Assembly (NCBI GenBank): GCA_905221605.1
Contig: CAJNDS010002366.1
Span: forward strand, 435,001-466,242
Reading direction: 5' to 3'
DNA: 31,242 bases
Source: Symbiodinium natans
Taxonomy: Eukaryota; Sar; Dinophyceae; Suessiales; Symbiodiniaceae
Of the stretch, positions 18,690 through 27,807 are shown one piece after another; the first letter of the stretch is position 1; each line of letters opens with the position of its first letter. The notes under the pieces were generated by a model. The model worked only from the letters and a program-made list of their open reading frames with translations. It searched no databases and was not told the origin of the DNA. Position numbers and translations under genes: made by a program.

Positions 18690-18767
18690 GTTTAGGGTTT
18701 AGGGTTTAGGGTTTAGGGTTTAGGGTTTAGGGTTTAGGGTTTAGGGTTTAGGGTTTAGGGTTTAGGG
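18690..18767. repeat. TTTAGGG array inside intron 15
   Basis: Eleven G-strand heptamers directly downstream of the compound MITE. A short exon-like piece (SLSPSEQHP, about 18664-18690) precedes it but is not supported by frame or family. Confidence 0.97.
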
Positions 18768-19331
18768 CTCCACAAAGCACCGAAGCACCGTGCTAGCTCC
18801 GAAGCCCAAGTTCGAACCCGTGACTAGGTTTCGCGCCTGAGGAATCTCAGAGAGCATCTGGGGGAGGGGGAGTCAGGTTTGGGACGTCGAGGTGATAAGG
18901 AGTTCGAGCATACAAGCCTAAACCAAATAAGGGGGACTGCGGGCATTCAATAAAGCAAGTCTGACATTTGCAGCGTCCCAAAGGCTTTCGATTCCGAGGC
19001 TTCCTTTGACACTTGAAGGGAAATGAGGGTCGGATAGCATATCGCTGTGCCAAAATGCAGGACCCCGGTACTGCCACAGCATTCTTCCCTTCGGCGTTCT
19101 ACTGTTTAGTCTGCTCAGGGGGCTTGCTAACAGGTGACAGGTGATACTGAGCTCATGAACCTGTGAACGAGTTCGTGCCGGAAACAAGGAAGTGATTGAT
19201 AATGTCTCAGAGGGATAGATCGTGGTGAACTCGTTTGTTTTTTTTCTTGCCCAGCGTTTAACAGGCTTTGCGATCTTTTTTCCAGAGCCTCTTGACTGTC
19301 AAGGGTCGCAACCTTAGACAAATATGCCGCG

Positions 19332-19407
19332 GTTGAGGGTTTAGGGTTTAGGGTTTAGGGTTTAGGGTTTAGGGTTTAGGGTTTAGGGTTTAGGGTTTAG
19401 GGTTTGG
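19332..19407. repeat. TTTAGGG array inside intron 15
   Basis: Ten G-strand heptamers. They are preceded by an exon-like piece after TTTTTTCCAG| (SLLTVKGRNLRQICR, about 19283-19329) that E15-E16 splicing does not need. Confidence 0.97.
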
Positions 19408-21343
19408 GGATTTGTCGCACACATTATAACCTCGAATACGGGAGCACAGAGACTGGTGACCTGGACAGCTGGAAGGCCCTGCAAAGCATTCCAACTGATA
19501 TAGTGTCAGCCTCAAGAAACCTGCATTGCCAAGACTGCTTGACTGGTTCTTGGTACCTCTCTTCTCTGGCTTCATGAATAGAGCATAGCTGGTCTGTAAC
19601 ATCCTTGTTCTGGGGGTGGAAGAGCATGTCAAGATCATGGTGGTGCTAAAGGCGGTTGGTTAGCTGGTAATCATCTTGAATAGGAGCCCCTGTCACTCAC
19701 AGCTTCCGGAATTAACCCACATCTGAGTTACTCAGCCAGGACAATGACAGGTTCAAGCCTTCGGTCACTCCAGCGATAGCGCATGGAGATCAGGTTGCAT
19801 GGACGCTAGTTGTTAAGGCCTTAGTTTCCGCCGTTGGGGGTTCAGGGCACCAGGTTGAGATGAAGCAGTCTGCCATGTTTCCTTGCACTTGACCAATTGA
19901 AGGACATGCTCATCGTCATTGCCAAGCCTCCGCATGTGATTGGGGAAGGCTGCTCGTCCACAAGCAACCGTAAACCCTGAATCTTCAGCAGCCTGAGAGG
20001 TTTTCCAAAGGTCCTGATTGCAAAACAACAAATGTCTAGTGTCCAGTCATGGAACCCGTGTTTTTATTCGGTCTGGCGAGACGAAAAGCTTCTGGCCCGC
20101 ACAGAAAGGATAGAAGCGCTTGCAAAACAGTAGAAGCCGCAAATCGCAAGCCCTGGACCCTCGCAGCGCGTGAGCGAAAGTGCCAATCCCGTGTTTCTTA
20201 GTCCGCGCTTTTCGGCTTGTCCTTCAGCTTTCAGTGCCGATGTGCTGCACTTCGAGAGAGAGAGAGAGAGAGATGGAGCTGAAAGCGTGTATGTAGAAAA
20301 TCGTTTTCTACATACACACTTTCAGTGACCTATGCCCCATTCCGTTCCTGAGTCGTTTCCTATGGCATGGCGAGATGAGGGCCCAATGCGGTCGCACTCT
20401 TACAACTACATCCTGAGCAATTGTGGGACTCGTCAATCAGAACGACTCACTCGTCCAATTGAGGCACGTTTTCCTCCAGGCTCGCCCCGCCTCTTGTCAC
20501 ACACACCCAGGCCTCTAACATAGAGAGAAACAAGCCTGAACACCAGGTTTGCTGGACAGGACACTTGGCCGTCGCGGCCGGGTCTCCTTCTCGGGAGGGC
20601 GCCCGAAAGTGCGCAGAAGAGGAAGAAGAAGAAGAAGAGGAGAGATAGAGCGCTACATCCACCGAACAGCAGTGTGACCGCAACCCCTTTGTTTTGGTAA
20701 AGATTCTGCATCGAGGCTCCCACGGAGTCACATCATCTTCATACCTGGGTCCCGAAGGGTATGACGACCTTGGTTTTTGCTAGAACCACAGGGGCACCTC
20801 ATTCTCCAAGCTTGTGTTTCCAGGCTGTAACAAGTAAAGCACGTTGATGTGAGCACCACATGCATATAGCCTTGACATCCGAGACTTCAGACTGAGGTAA
20901 CACCTGTGCCCCCGACGTGGACAGCCAGGTGTCGTCACCCGTGAAAAGTGACTGGGCGAAAGGTTCGAGGGTTTTGGGGGCTGAAACGGGGTCGGAGATT
21001 GAAGCCCAAGCCGGAAGAACCCTTTGTTGAAGGATACTTTGCACGTATCTGAGAAGCACCAAGAGACATCAAGAGACCCAGACTTGGCAAATCGAGATCC
21101 AAGAAGCAGGGCAAGCCTTTGAAAAAGTTCCCAACCCTAAGATAATGATTCACGGCTCAGGGTTTCACACGGGTCGTGCTGAAGTTGTCAAAGATCAGGG
21201 AATATATTCCTCAGCCAGCTGAGAGGGGCTCAAGCAGAAAATCGCCGCACTGTGAGGGTTCGAGATTGGCTCCGACTGGATCGTTATACACCTTTTCAAG
21301 ACACTCTGAACCCCACCCTGCAGCAGTGAGCACATGCCTTACT
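19408..21343. other. Intron 15 later part, no supported gene
   Basis: It contains a GA microsatellite (20254-20272), the 47-nt hairpin 20279-20325 and a GAA-rich stretch (20619-20643). No open frame with protein character was seen on either strand. Confidence 0.5.
20279..20325. other. Near-perfect 22-bp hairpin
   Basis: CTGAAAGCGTGTATGTAGAA continues to a TCG loop and returns as its reverse complement with one mismatch out of 22. It follows a GA microsatellite. Confidence 0.85.
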
Positions 21344-21371
21344 CATACTAAAACCCTAAACCCTAAACCCT
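21344..21371. repeat. CCCTAAA block inside intron 15
   Basis: Three C-strand units, about 170 bp before the block that precedes E16. No exon is recognised between them. Confidence 0.85.
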
Positions 21372-21512
21372 CAATCATAGACCTAAGCCATCCCGGAAGC
21401 ATCAGCCCCAAGCCATGTAGGGCAGAGCATATCAGATCCCCGAAACTGCTAGACAAAAACACGCGCACCACAAGACTGGCCGCGCTTAGGGTTATGCGGT
21501 CCCAGCTTACAA

Positions 21513-21561
21513 TCCTAACCCCTAACCCCTAAACCCTAAACCCTAAACCCCAAACCCCAAC
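21513..21561. repeat. CCCTAAC/CCCTAAA block before E16
   Basis: Six to seven C-strand units (two CCCCTAA, two CCCCAAA variants) end 21 nt before E16, with a pyrimidine tract (CTTTCGTTCTCCCAG) between. Confidence 0.95.
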
Positions 21562-21582
21562 CTTCAGCTTTCGTTCTCCCAG

Positions 21583-21659
21583 GCATCGCTGAGGAGCATT
21601 CCGACTCACCGGAGCGTTCGGGGCAAGGCAACATGAACACAGTCCCGAGGCAGCAAAGG
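21583..21659 (+). CDS. E16: channel exon, end of the RCK-like domain (IAEEHSD)
   Basis: After TTCTCCCAG| the frame reads IAEEHSDSPERSGQGNMNTV, then PRQQR. IAEE fits the final VVITEKE/VVIAEE strand of CASTOR/POLLUX, where plant proteins end shortly afterwards. Entry GC joins E15 in phase 1. Exit AGG|GTTCAGGGTTTAGGG is phase 0. No stop codon is met, so the protein appears to continue past the usual family end. Confidence 0.75.
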
Positions 21660-21711
21660 GTTCAGGGTTTAGGGTTTAGGGTCTAGGGTTTAGGGTTTAG
21701 GGTTTAGGGTT
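21660..21711. repeat. TTTAGGG block after E16 (donor)
   Basis: TTCAGGG, two TTTAGGG, TCTAGGG and three TTTAGGG begin at the E16 donor. Confidence 0.97.
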
Positions 21712-21875
21712 TGCAAAGGGGATTCCTACTACTAATTGCTTAAGAACCCACCCAAAAGAGTAAAAAAATAAATTCTTCCTTATAAGGCAATACAGGGATT
21801 ATTATTGCTTTGTTCTTTTGGGTTCTTGAGCGAAAAGAAGCGCATGGCTACATGTGTCGGAAGCCGCTGAGCCCC

Positions 21876-21926
21876 ACCCTAAACCCTAAACCCTAAACCT
21901 TAAACCCTAAACCCTAAAGCCTGTTT
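21876..21926. repeat. CCCTAAA block before E17
   Basis: Six C-strand units (one CCTTAAA, one CCTAAAG) lie before E17. Confidence 0.95.
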
Positions 21927-21978
21927 GGTGATTTTTTGCTTTATCTTGGAGCGTTCCCGTGCTATGCCGTGTGCGAAG

Positions 21979-22020
21979 TTTAGGCGCCTGTGCCCCGCAT
22001 GGACGTTGAATGGATTTTGG
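21979..22020 (+). CDS. E17: candidate exon, C-terminal extension
   Basis: Between a CCCTAAA and a TTTAGGG block, acceptor GTGCGAAG| and donor TTTTGG|GTTTAGGG enclose 42 nt reading FRRLCPAWTLNGFW (phase 0 in and out, matching E16 and E18). An acceptor at 21982-21983 instead gives APVPRMDVEWIL but leaves phase 1. No family recognised. Confidence 0.35.
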
Positions 22021-22064
22021 GTTTAGGGTTTAGGGTTTAGGGTTTAGGGTTTAGGGTTTAGGGC
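22018..22064. repeat. TTTAGGG block after E17 (donor)
   Basis: Six G-strand heptamers begin at the E17 donor. Confidence 0.97.
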
Positions 22065-22068
22065 TCAG

Positions 22069-22122
22069 GGAAATTGTATAGGGTTTGGGTCCCAATTAGT
22101 TTTGAGCGAAAGTTTTGAGCGA
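22069..22122. repeat. Left arm of TTTTGAGCGA inverted repeat
   Basis: GAAATTGTATAGGGTTTGGG is followed by TCCCAATTAG and two copies of TTTTGAGCGA. The segment 22092-22122 is nearly the reverse complement of 22915-22945 (28 of 30 by eye). A same-strand copy of the whole start lies at 30908-30958. Confidence 0.85.
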
Positions 22123-22567
22123 TTTCTTTTTTAGATATCAGGTCAGGGGTCAAGGGAAGGGGAGGGGGGGGAAGGGGGTCTTAATAAATTTTGAGCGACA
22201 GTTTTGGGGGCCACAGTAAGTATTCATGCAAATGGCGTTGAGGTGCTAAGAACGGGAGTGGGAGGAGAGGTCCTGAGCCTCTGCCTGCCGAAGCAGCAGG
22301 CCACATCAATCGGACAACAGACTCCTTGTGAGCTTCTTCTATGCTCGAACTTCACTTGCACGTTCAAGGTGTTCCTTTGCATTCCGAAACCCTTTCTTCT
22401 ACTTTCCTCATCGTGATCCTCCGGCACATGATGAGCGTTGTGAACGCAAACATGTCCAGCAAGGGAGAGTGTTCGAAGCCAGCGAGCGAACCACGAGTGC
22501 ATTGTAACGTGCTTATGGTTGCCAGTGTGGTGCAAACTTGCAGAACGGCAGCGGGCCGGAACGGGGT

Positions 22568-22597
22568 GCCTAAACCCTAAACCCTAAACCCTAAAAC
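22568..22597. repeat. CCCTAAA block inside intron 17
   Basis: Four C-strand units with no exon recognised after them. Confidence 0.9.
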
Positions 22598-22801
22598 CGC
22601 AAGACAGAATAAGTAGAAGTTGTATGTGGTATCATTCTGAATTTTCCCAGGTTGTTTGTCTAACAGCTGACAAGTAGAGCTTAAGTACATTCGTCCACAG
22701 CGCCTGGGAGGCCGAATGCTCAATTTGCTTAAACCTCTGGGGCCTTCCCACCCAAAGAATCCCAAGAGGCCTGCCAGGTCCGAAGGCAAAGAAACAATTT
22801 A

Positions 22802-22810
<9 letters not shown>

Positions 22811-22869
<59 letters not shown>

Positions 22870-22870
22870 G
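22811..22870. repeat. (TA)n microsatellite
   Basis: About 28 TA units, two interrupted, after a 10-base A run. Fully self-complementary. Confidence 0.97.
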
Positions 22871-22884
22871 TATTCGGCTCTAAA

Positions 22885-23035
22885 ACAGAAACTTTCGCTC
22901 AAAACTTATTGTGGCGCTCAAAACTTTCGCTCAAAACTTATTGGGCCCCCCCCCGGGCCCGCCCCCCCGGGCCCGCCCCCCCCCCCCCTTCTAAAAAGAA
23001 ACGGTTCGCTCAAAATTGTCGCTCAAAACGACGCT
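22885..23035. repeat. Right arms of TTTTGAGCGA inverted repeat
   Basis: Five copies of CGCTCAAAA occur here, in the orientation opposite to 22092-22200, with poly-C/GGGCCCG sequence between them (22945-22988). They sit just inside the CCCTAAA block of the same intron. Confidence 0.85.
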
Positions 23036-23052
23036 AAGTGACCTGAGTTCCA

Positions 23053-23106
23053 CCCTAAACCCTAAATCCTAAAGCCTAAACTCTAGACCCTACACCCTAA
23101 ACCCCG
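23053..23106. repeat. CCCTAAA block before E18
   Basis: About seven C-strand units, several mutated (CCTAAAT, CCTAAAG, TCTAGAC, CCTACAC), end 11 nt before E18. Confidence 0.9.
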
Positions 23107-23117
23107 AACCTGTTAAG

Positions 23118-23246
23118 TCCAAGATCCTCAAAACCGAACCCAAGAGCAAGGTCATGGCTGCCATCCGATTCCGAAAGGCGCTTCGGAAACAGACCAGCCG
23201 GACCAGCCACCTGGTTGCAGCCAGCAGAATACAAATAAGGAGAATG
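23118..23246 (+). CDS. E18: exon, basic helix (KVMAAIRFRKALRKQ)
   Basis: The frame reads SKILKTEPKSKVMAAIRFRK, then ALRKQTSRTSHLVAASRIQI and RRM, between acceptor CCTGTTAAG| and donor GAGAATG|GTTTAGGG (phase 0 in and out). It is strongly basic and probably helical, and AAIRFRKALRKQ loosely resembles an IQ-type calmodulin-binding helix; this is inference. Flanked by CCCTAAA and TTTAGGG in the usual orientation. I do not recognise the family. The frame joins E17 and E19. Confidence 0.65.
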
Positions 23247-23346
23247 GTTTAGGGTTTAGGGACAGCGGAATACAAATAGGGTTTAGGGTTTAGGGTTTAG
23301 GGTTTAGGGTTTAGGGTTTAGGGTTTAGGGTTTAGGGTTTAGGGTT
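23246..23346. repeat. TTTAGGG blocks after E18 with duplicated exon end
   Basis: Two G-strand blocks (23247-23262 and 23278-23346) are separated by CAGCGGAATACAAATAGG, a near copy of the exon end CAGCAGAATACAAATAAGG (23222-23240). Confidence 0.95.
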
Positions 23347-23524
23347 AGGAGACTTCCCCCCCCCCCCCAACCACATCAGAGGCTGCGTCATCATTGAAGG
23401 GTCGCGGGCAAGCCGAAGCATCTGTTTAGGTCGCTTAGTAGAGTTTACAGGAATCCTTTGAAATCTTCGCTTCCAGAAAATGGACCAGCTACTTTGTGTT
23501 ACAGCCACAAAAGCAACCACGACA

Positions 23525-23525
23525 A

Positions 23526-23560
<35 letters not shown>

Positions 23561-23577
23561 ACAGCAACAACAACAAC
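23525..23577. repeat. (ATC)n followed by (CAA)n microsatellite
   Basis: About twelve ATC units run into CAGCAACAACAACAAC. The histidine and isoleucine runs in the frames here are by-products. Confidence 0.97.
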
Positions 23578-25421
23578 TGTTTATGCGTTCAGGATTGTTC
23601 CAGGCCCCGCGGACCCAACGACTTCTTGTCAGCTCGCTTACGTCTGAGGTTTCTGGTCCGCTTCGGGCAGCGGCGACAGCATAGGCAGCTTGAGGGCTTC
23701 CAGTTCAGAAGTCAAATTTTGTCGGACGGGGCTGGCAGCAGACTTCAATGGGGGTATTGGTCCTGTGCGACATCTTGAACAGAAGCAGAGACTTCTCCGG
23801 GGGGGACGCAGTGTTGGGGAAGGGGCGCATGATGGCGCATGATTCGCATGCGTGTGTTGAGAAGACCGCAACTTAGAACGCGAGATGCCGGATGGGTTCG
23901 TAGGCTATGCGGGTGACCCCTTCATGCAACAAGATGAGCATGCGAAGAGCAAGTCGATGGACTCCAGAGACGGAATAGTATGGAAGTAGCTCGTACTTTG
24001 GGAGGTAGAGCTAAGCACCCCTGAGAACTAACAGCGTGTTGCATGCTACTCGTGCAGTGCGATGTGCTTTTTTGTTCACAGTTGGCTGAAGCCTCCTGAC
24101 ATCGACTCTTCGACTTGCGCGAAGCGTTTTGACTCCCTCGGAGTGATGAAGATGGACATCGACTAATATAGGGGTCGGAATAATTGCTAATAGCATTCCC
24201 TTAAGGTGCCTTTCAAAATATACTACCCTGTTCTAGTTATTAAGGCTCCTATATTATGCAGTGCTAGCGCAGTCGTGCACACAACAGCCATCACGGCCAC
24301 ATCGGGGCACGAAGTGCTCAACGGGTCCTTTGTCCCCAGTTCTGTCGCGTAACAACTCGTTCGCAGCGACGATGCCGGAGCTCCCCCGTAGCACCAGATG
24401 GTTCCTGTACCTAGGCTTGTAACCTGGTTGTAAAGAAAAGACGTGCAGATAGTTGAAAGTTGAAAGGTATGCATGCCTAGACCAAGGTCCCCCGCGCACA
24501 CGCACCTGGGATGACACGCCCATGCCCCACCCAGAATGGCATATTGTCCAGTCGGCATAGAGTTGAACGGTTACACGGGCTTGTTCACACTAACGAGCTG
24601 GGCCAGCCGATGTCCATGCAGCCCGCCTGGCTAGGCAGCAACCCGGCACCCTTCAGTGGAACCGGCGTTCACCGCCCCTTGCTTGCGGGCTGGCTTCGCA
24701 GTTCGGAGCCCACCACGTAGGGGGCGGAGCGCTAGAACCCAGTACAATTCCGAAGGACCTTGAGCTTTAGCTCCTGAAATTTGCCCTTGACATCCATGCG
24801 AGCCTGAACGCTCATTGTGGTCGCTCTTCCCAAGCCTTCTGTTTGACAAATCGTTTCGGGATTCCGAGCGCCAGATTCCTAAGCTTCCGAACCTTCTCCA
24901 GTCCGCAAAGCCGAGAAAGCCGAACAATGAATCCTCCCCCCCTGTCTTGGCGCTACTGAGGAAATGCTTCAGGGGGTGGCGAGCTTGAGCACAGCGTTTC
25001 CAGCCCTTGCAGGTCCACAGGGCTTGACCTTGAACATGGCTTTGATCTATTTTTGGATAGAGTCAGCATATGTATGAAGAGGGGACATGGATATGTAGCA
25101 AGGGCAGGAGTGCGACCAGGAAGCAACCTCTTGTCTTAGACTCGCCGATCGACCCTCACGTACGTCCTATCGATTCTTTGATAAGGTTCTGTTTGGTTCT
25201 GGAATACACCTGGTCCATAATCAGGTCCCCCCACAGCCTATACGAGCCTGGGCCCCGAAGCACCCACCTACCATCCGGAAATAAAACTCCACCCCAAAAC
25301 AGATAGGGAGAAGGGGTCTGTCAGTGACCGGCCCTCATATTTCGGAGTCAGCAGCTAGCTGTAACAGTTCGGGGTTTTGGGCTGATGGGGAGCAAGGTTG
25401 TAGAGGTTGTGGGTGCAAAGG
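23578..25421. other. Intron 18 interior
   Basis: It holds the family 2 MITE at 24164-24256. Open frames on both strands at 24220-24930 lack domain character. No exon supported. Confidence 0.5.
24164..24256. mobile_element. MITE-like element, family 2, copy 3
   Basis: It begins TAATATAGGGGTCGGAATAA and ends ATTAAGGCTCCTATATTA, inverted. The interior is shortened relative to copy 1. Confidence 0.75.
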
Positions 25422-25449
25422 CTAAACCCTAAACCCTAAACTCTAAACC
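25422..25449. repeat. CCCTAAA block inside intron 18
   Basis: Four C-strand units ending CTCTAAACCTGCAG. No exon recognised immediately after; E19 lies 345 bp further on. Confidence 0.9.
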
Positions 25450-25793
25450 TGCAGGGCTGAGGGGTTGGATTTTGTAGCCTTTGAGTTTGAGTGTAGTGCG
25501 CAGGGCAGTTTAGGGGATAAGGAAGATAAGCGCGGGAATGCAAGCCTGATCGCTTCCTTAAGCGTGGGATAGGGCTGCAAGCATGAGAAGAAGTAGCACT
25601 GGGGGTGGAAGGGCTCGCCTTCCAGGCCGGGAGGTTCTGAATTGGATGAGCAGACCTACCCAGTTGTTCTAACTGTCGTGTTGATACAGCTTCAGGCATC
25701 TAATGGACGCAAGGTTGGTCTTTTGAGCCACTTGAAGCCCGAACCCGAATGAAACCATCTCCGAACACAAGATGCCAATGACAAGGTGTCAAG

Positions 25794-25911
25794 AAAAAGA
25801 AAAAACCCGCTTCGACTGCACATGGAGGCTGGGCGCTTCCGACTGAAGCTGAGCCAATTCCGCCCGTGAAGAGCGACGATCTGAAGAAACTTAAAGCCTT
25901 TCGTATTGATG
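25794..25911 (+). CDS. E19: exon, Lys/Pro-rich (EPIPPVKSDDLKKLKAF)
   Basis: The frame reads KKKKPASTAHGGWALPTEAE, then PIPPVKSDDLKKLKAFRID. Acceptor GGTGTCAAG| fits E18 in phase 0. At the other end GAT G|GTTTAAGTGG is a donor that looks like a mutated telomere unit (phase 1), joining E20. If the donor is not used, the frame stops at TAG 25926-25928 and this would be a terminal exon. The lysine run resembles a nuclear localisation signal; no family recognised. Confidence 0.5.
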
Positions 25912-26031
25912 GTTTAAGTGGAACTTAGTAGTGGAGTAGGTAGCCTTCAACCTTTTTGGGGGTAATATCATCCCCTGAGAATGAAGTAGAAGTGCCAGCA
26001 AGCTCTTAAATTCGAGGATGAAGGAATGTTT

Positions 26032-26073
26032 CGGGTTTAGCGTTTAGGGTTTAGGGCTCAGGGTTTAGGGTTT
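26032..26073. repeat. TTTAGGG block inside intron 19
   Basis: TTTAGCG, TTTAGGG, TTTAGGG, CTCAGGG, TTTAGGG and TTTATGG, about 120 bp downstream of E19. Confidence 0.95.
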
Positions 26074-27660
26074 ATGGCAGGGTGGTGAAGTTTGGAGGTG
26101 TGACTGTCATTTGGGATTTGGGTGTGGGTGGAGGTTCATGTTTGGGGAAGGTCCATAATACATACAGGGTTCTGAATCCGGCGTTTCGAAAGACGTGCAA
26201 CCCGAATAGCCCAGTGTTCTTTAAGCCACAGCTGAGACTCCCAAGACAGGTGACCAGAAAAAAACAAAAAAGAACATTTCCCATGAAACGAGTCGGTACA
26301 TGAACATCGAAAAGGATCCCAGCAAGAAGGATTGCCCAACGATAATAACGATACCAGAGCACACCACTCCAACGGAGGACTAACACCCCACAGGCCCGAT
26401 TTCACACGAAACATTGACGATGCTTTCAAAAAGAGTGTACCGGAATTCCTACGAAACCAAGTCAAACATCGAAGGGGTAGAGCCCCACAGCTCCTGTTTC
26501 AAAGTAGCAAGCCAGAATACCCCGAGATCCGCATTCAACAGAGAGGCCACCTTGTTTTTGTTAGAACTTGCCTCTAGGCTCATGAAACGAGAAACCTTTT
26601 TGCCCTAGGCTTCCTGGTCCTCCCGATTACATCGACATGTATGAACACTGGGAACAGCACGTTCTTCGGCCCTTCAGATGCACCATGGGCACCCTCCACT
26701 ATGGGAAGAATGTACTCACACCATGTTTTGCCAAAGCAAGGAAGCAAACAATCCAGCAATCCAAGCTCTCCGCGCGGGGTATTTCATGTGCTTTGGGTTG
26801 CGGAGTTTATTTTGTAAGATTTGGTGGTGTGGTTTTCATCGGCACACGGCAAAAGCAGCAACCGGACACCATAGCATATCAAAGGGCACATTTTTGGAGA
26901 AAGCAGACATAAATTTGCTCATCTGACTAAAGCACTGTCATAAAACTGGACGCCCATAAATATATGAATAAATAGATAAAGAAAAATACATGTATATTAT
27001 GTATATATGTATATATACATATGCACACGCCTATTTTTTTGTCAGTCCACGAGCATTTCTCGCTTGCAAGGGGTTTTGGTGCATTTCTCTTGAAAAAGAG
27101 GGTGTTAAGTTAGTGAGTTCAGCGCTTGCCAACTTACTTCTGGGCATGGGGTTTCCTAAAACCTATTGCGGCGCATGTTAAAAGAAGCAGTCTCGTTTGA
27201 GGGCCTAAGACTCAAAATGTAGCTGAGATCACCTCAAAAGATCTCTCTGACATGAGAACTTAGTACCTCGCAGCTCTTCAGCACATAGTCTCCGTACACT
27301 ATAACGTGATGTAGAGTCCGTAGCGCGGTGTGTACCTGTATTGATCATACATATGCCAGAATAAACCAGCCAAAAAAAATAGAAAAGGCGCCTAAACACT
27401 CACAAACACACCCAACCGGCGTAACACCCAGAACTAAAGGGCTTGAGTCGTCTTGGGATTGAAGAGCCTCATTGTCCGACGTGGTTGCGTTGAAGGTTGC
27501 GAAGGGTGGATGACAGTACGATGCAGGCTTGCAATTCGCGAAACTGCAGCTTCTTACGCTGAAGCCCCGAACCGAACCCCAATCGTTTAGGGTTTCGGCC
27601 AGCGCATCTTGGTATCCAGCAGTTTTCTCAGCGGCCCCTGTCGACATCGGCACAGCCTGA
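26074..27660. other. Intron 19 interior
   Basis: No exon supported. An AT-rich patch (26940-27030) has ATATGTATATATACATATG palindromic sequence. Open frames on both strands at 26072-26912 shadow one another. Confidence 0.5.
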
Positions 27661-27723
27661 TGAACCTTGAACCTTAAACCCTAAACCTTGAACCCTAAAC
27701 CCTAAACCCTAAACCCTAAACCC
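27661..27723. repeat. CCCTAAA/CCTTGAA block before E20
   Basis: Eight to nine C-strand units with ACCTTGA variants end 30 nt before E20. Confidence 0.95.
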
Positions 27724-27753
27724 TTGAATTCCCCACACTTGAGCATCCCACAG

Positions 27754-27807
27754 GCCAAGTCCCATCAAGTCCTACACGGTTTCTGTTTCTAGGGAGCTGT
27801 TCGGAAG
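27754..27807 (+). CDS. E20: candidate exon, C-terminal extension
   Basis: After GCATCCCACAG| the phase 1 frame reads QVPSSPTRFLFLGSCSE, ending before G|GTGAACT (phase 1), consistent with E19 and E21. A second frame (PSPIKSYTVSVSRELFG) is also open, so the assignment is by phase only. No TTTAGGG block follows. Confidence 0.35.

Noticed and set aside
20799-21153. Minus-strand open frames of 72-87 codons
   Set aside because: No recognisable domain and no splice or repeat framing in minus-strand orientation; all telomeric blocks here fit + strand introns.
23496-23684. Frame with a histidine run
   Set aside because: The run is only the (ATC)n microsatellite read in one frame.
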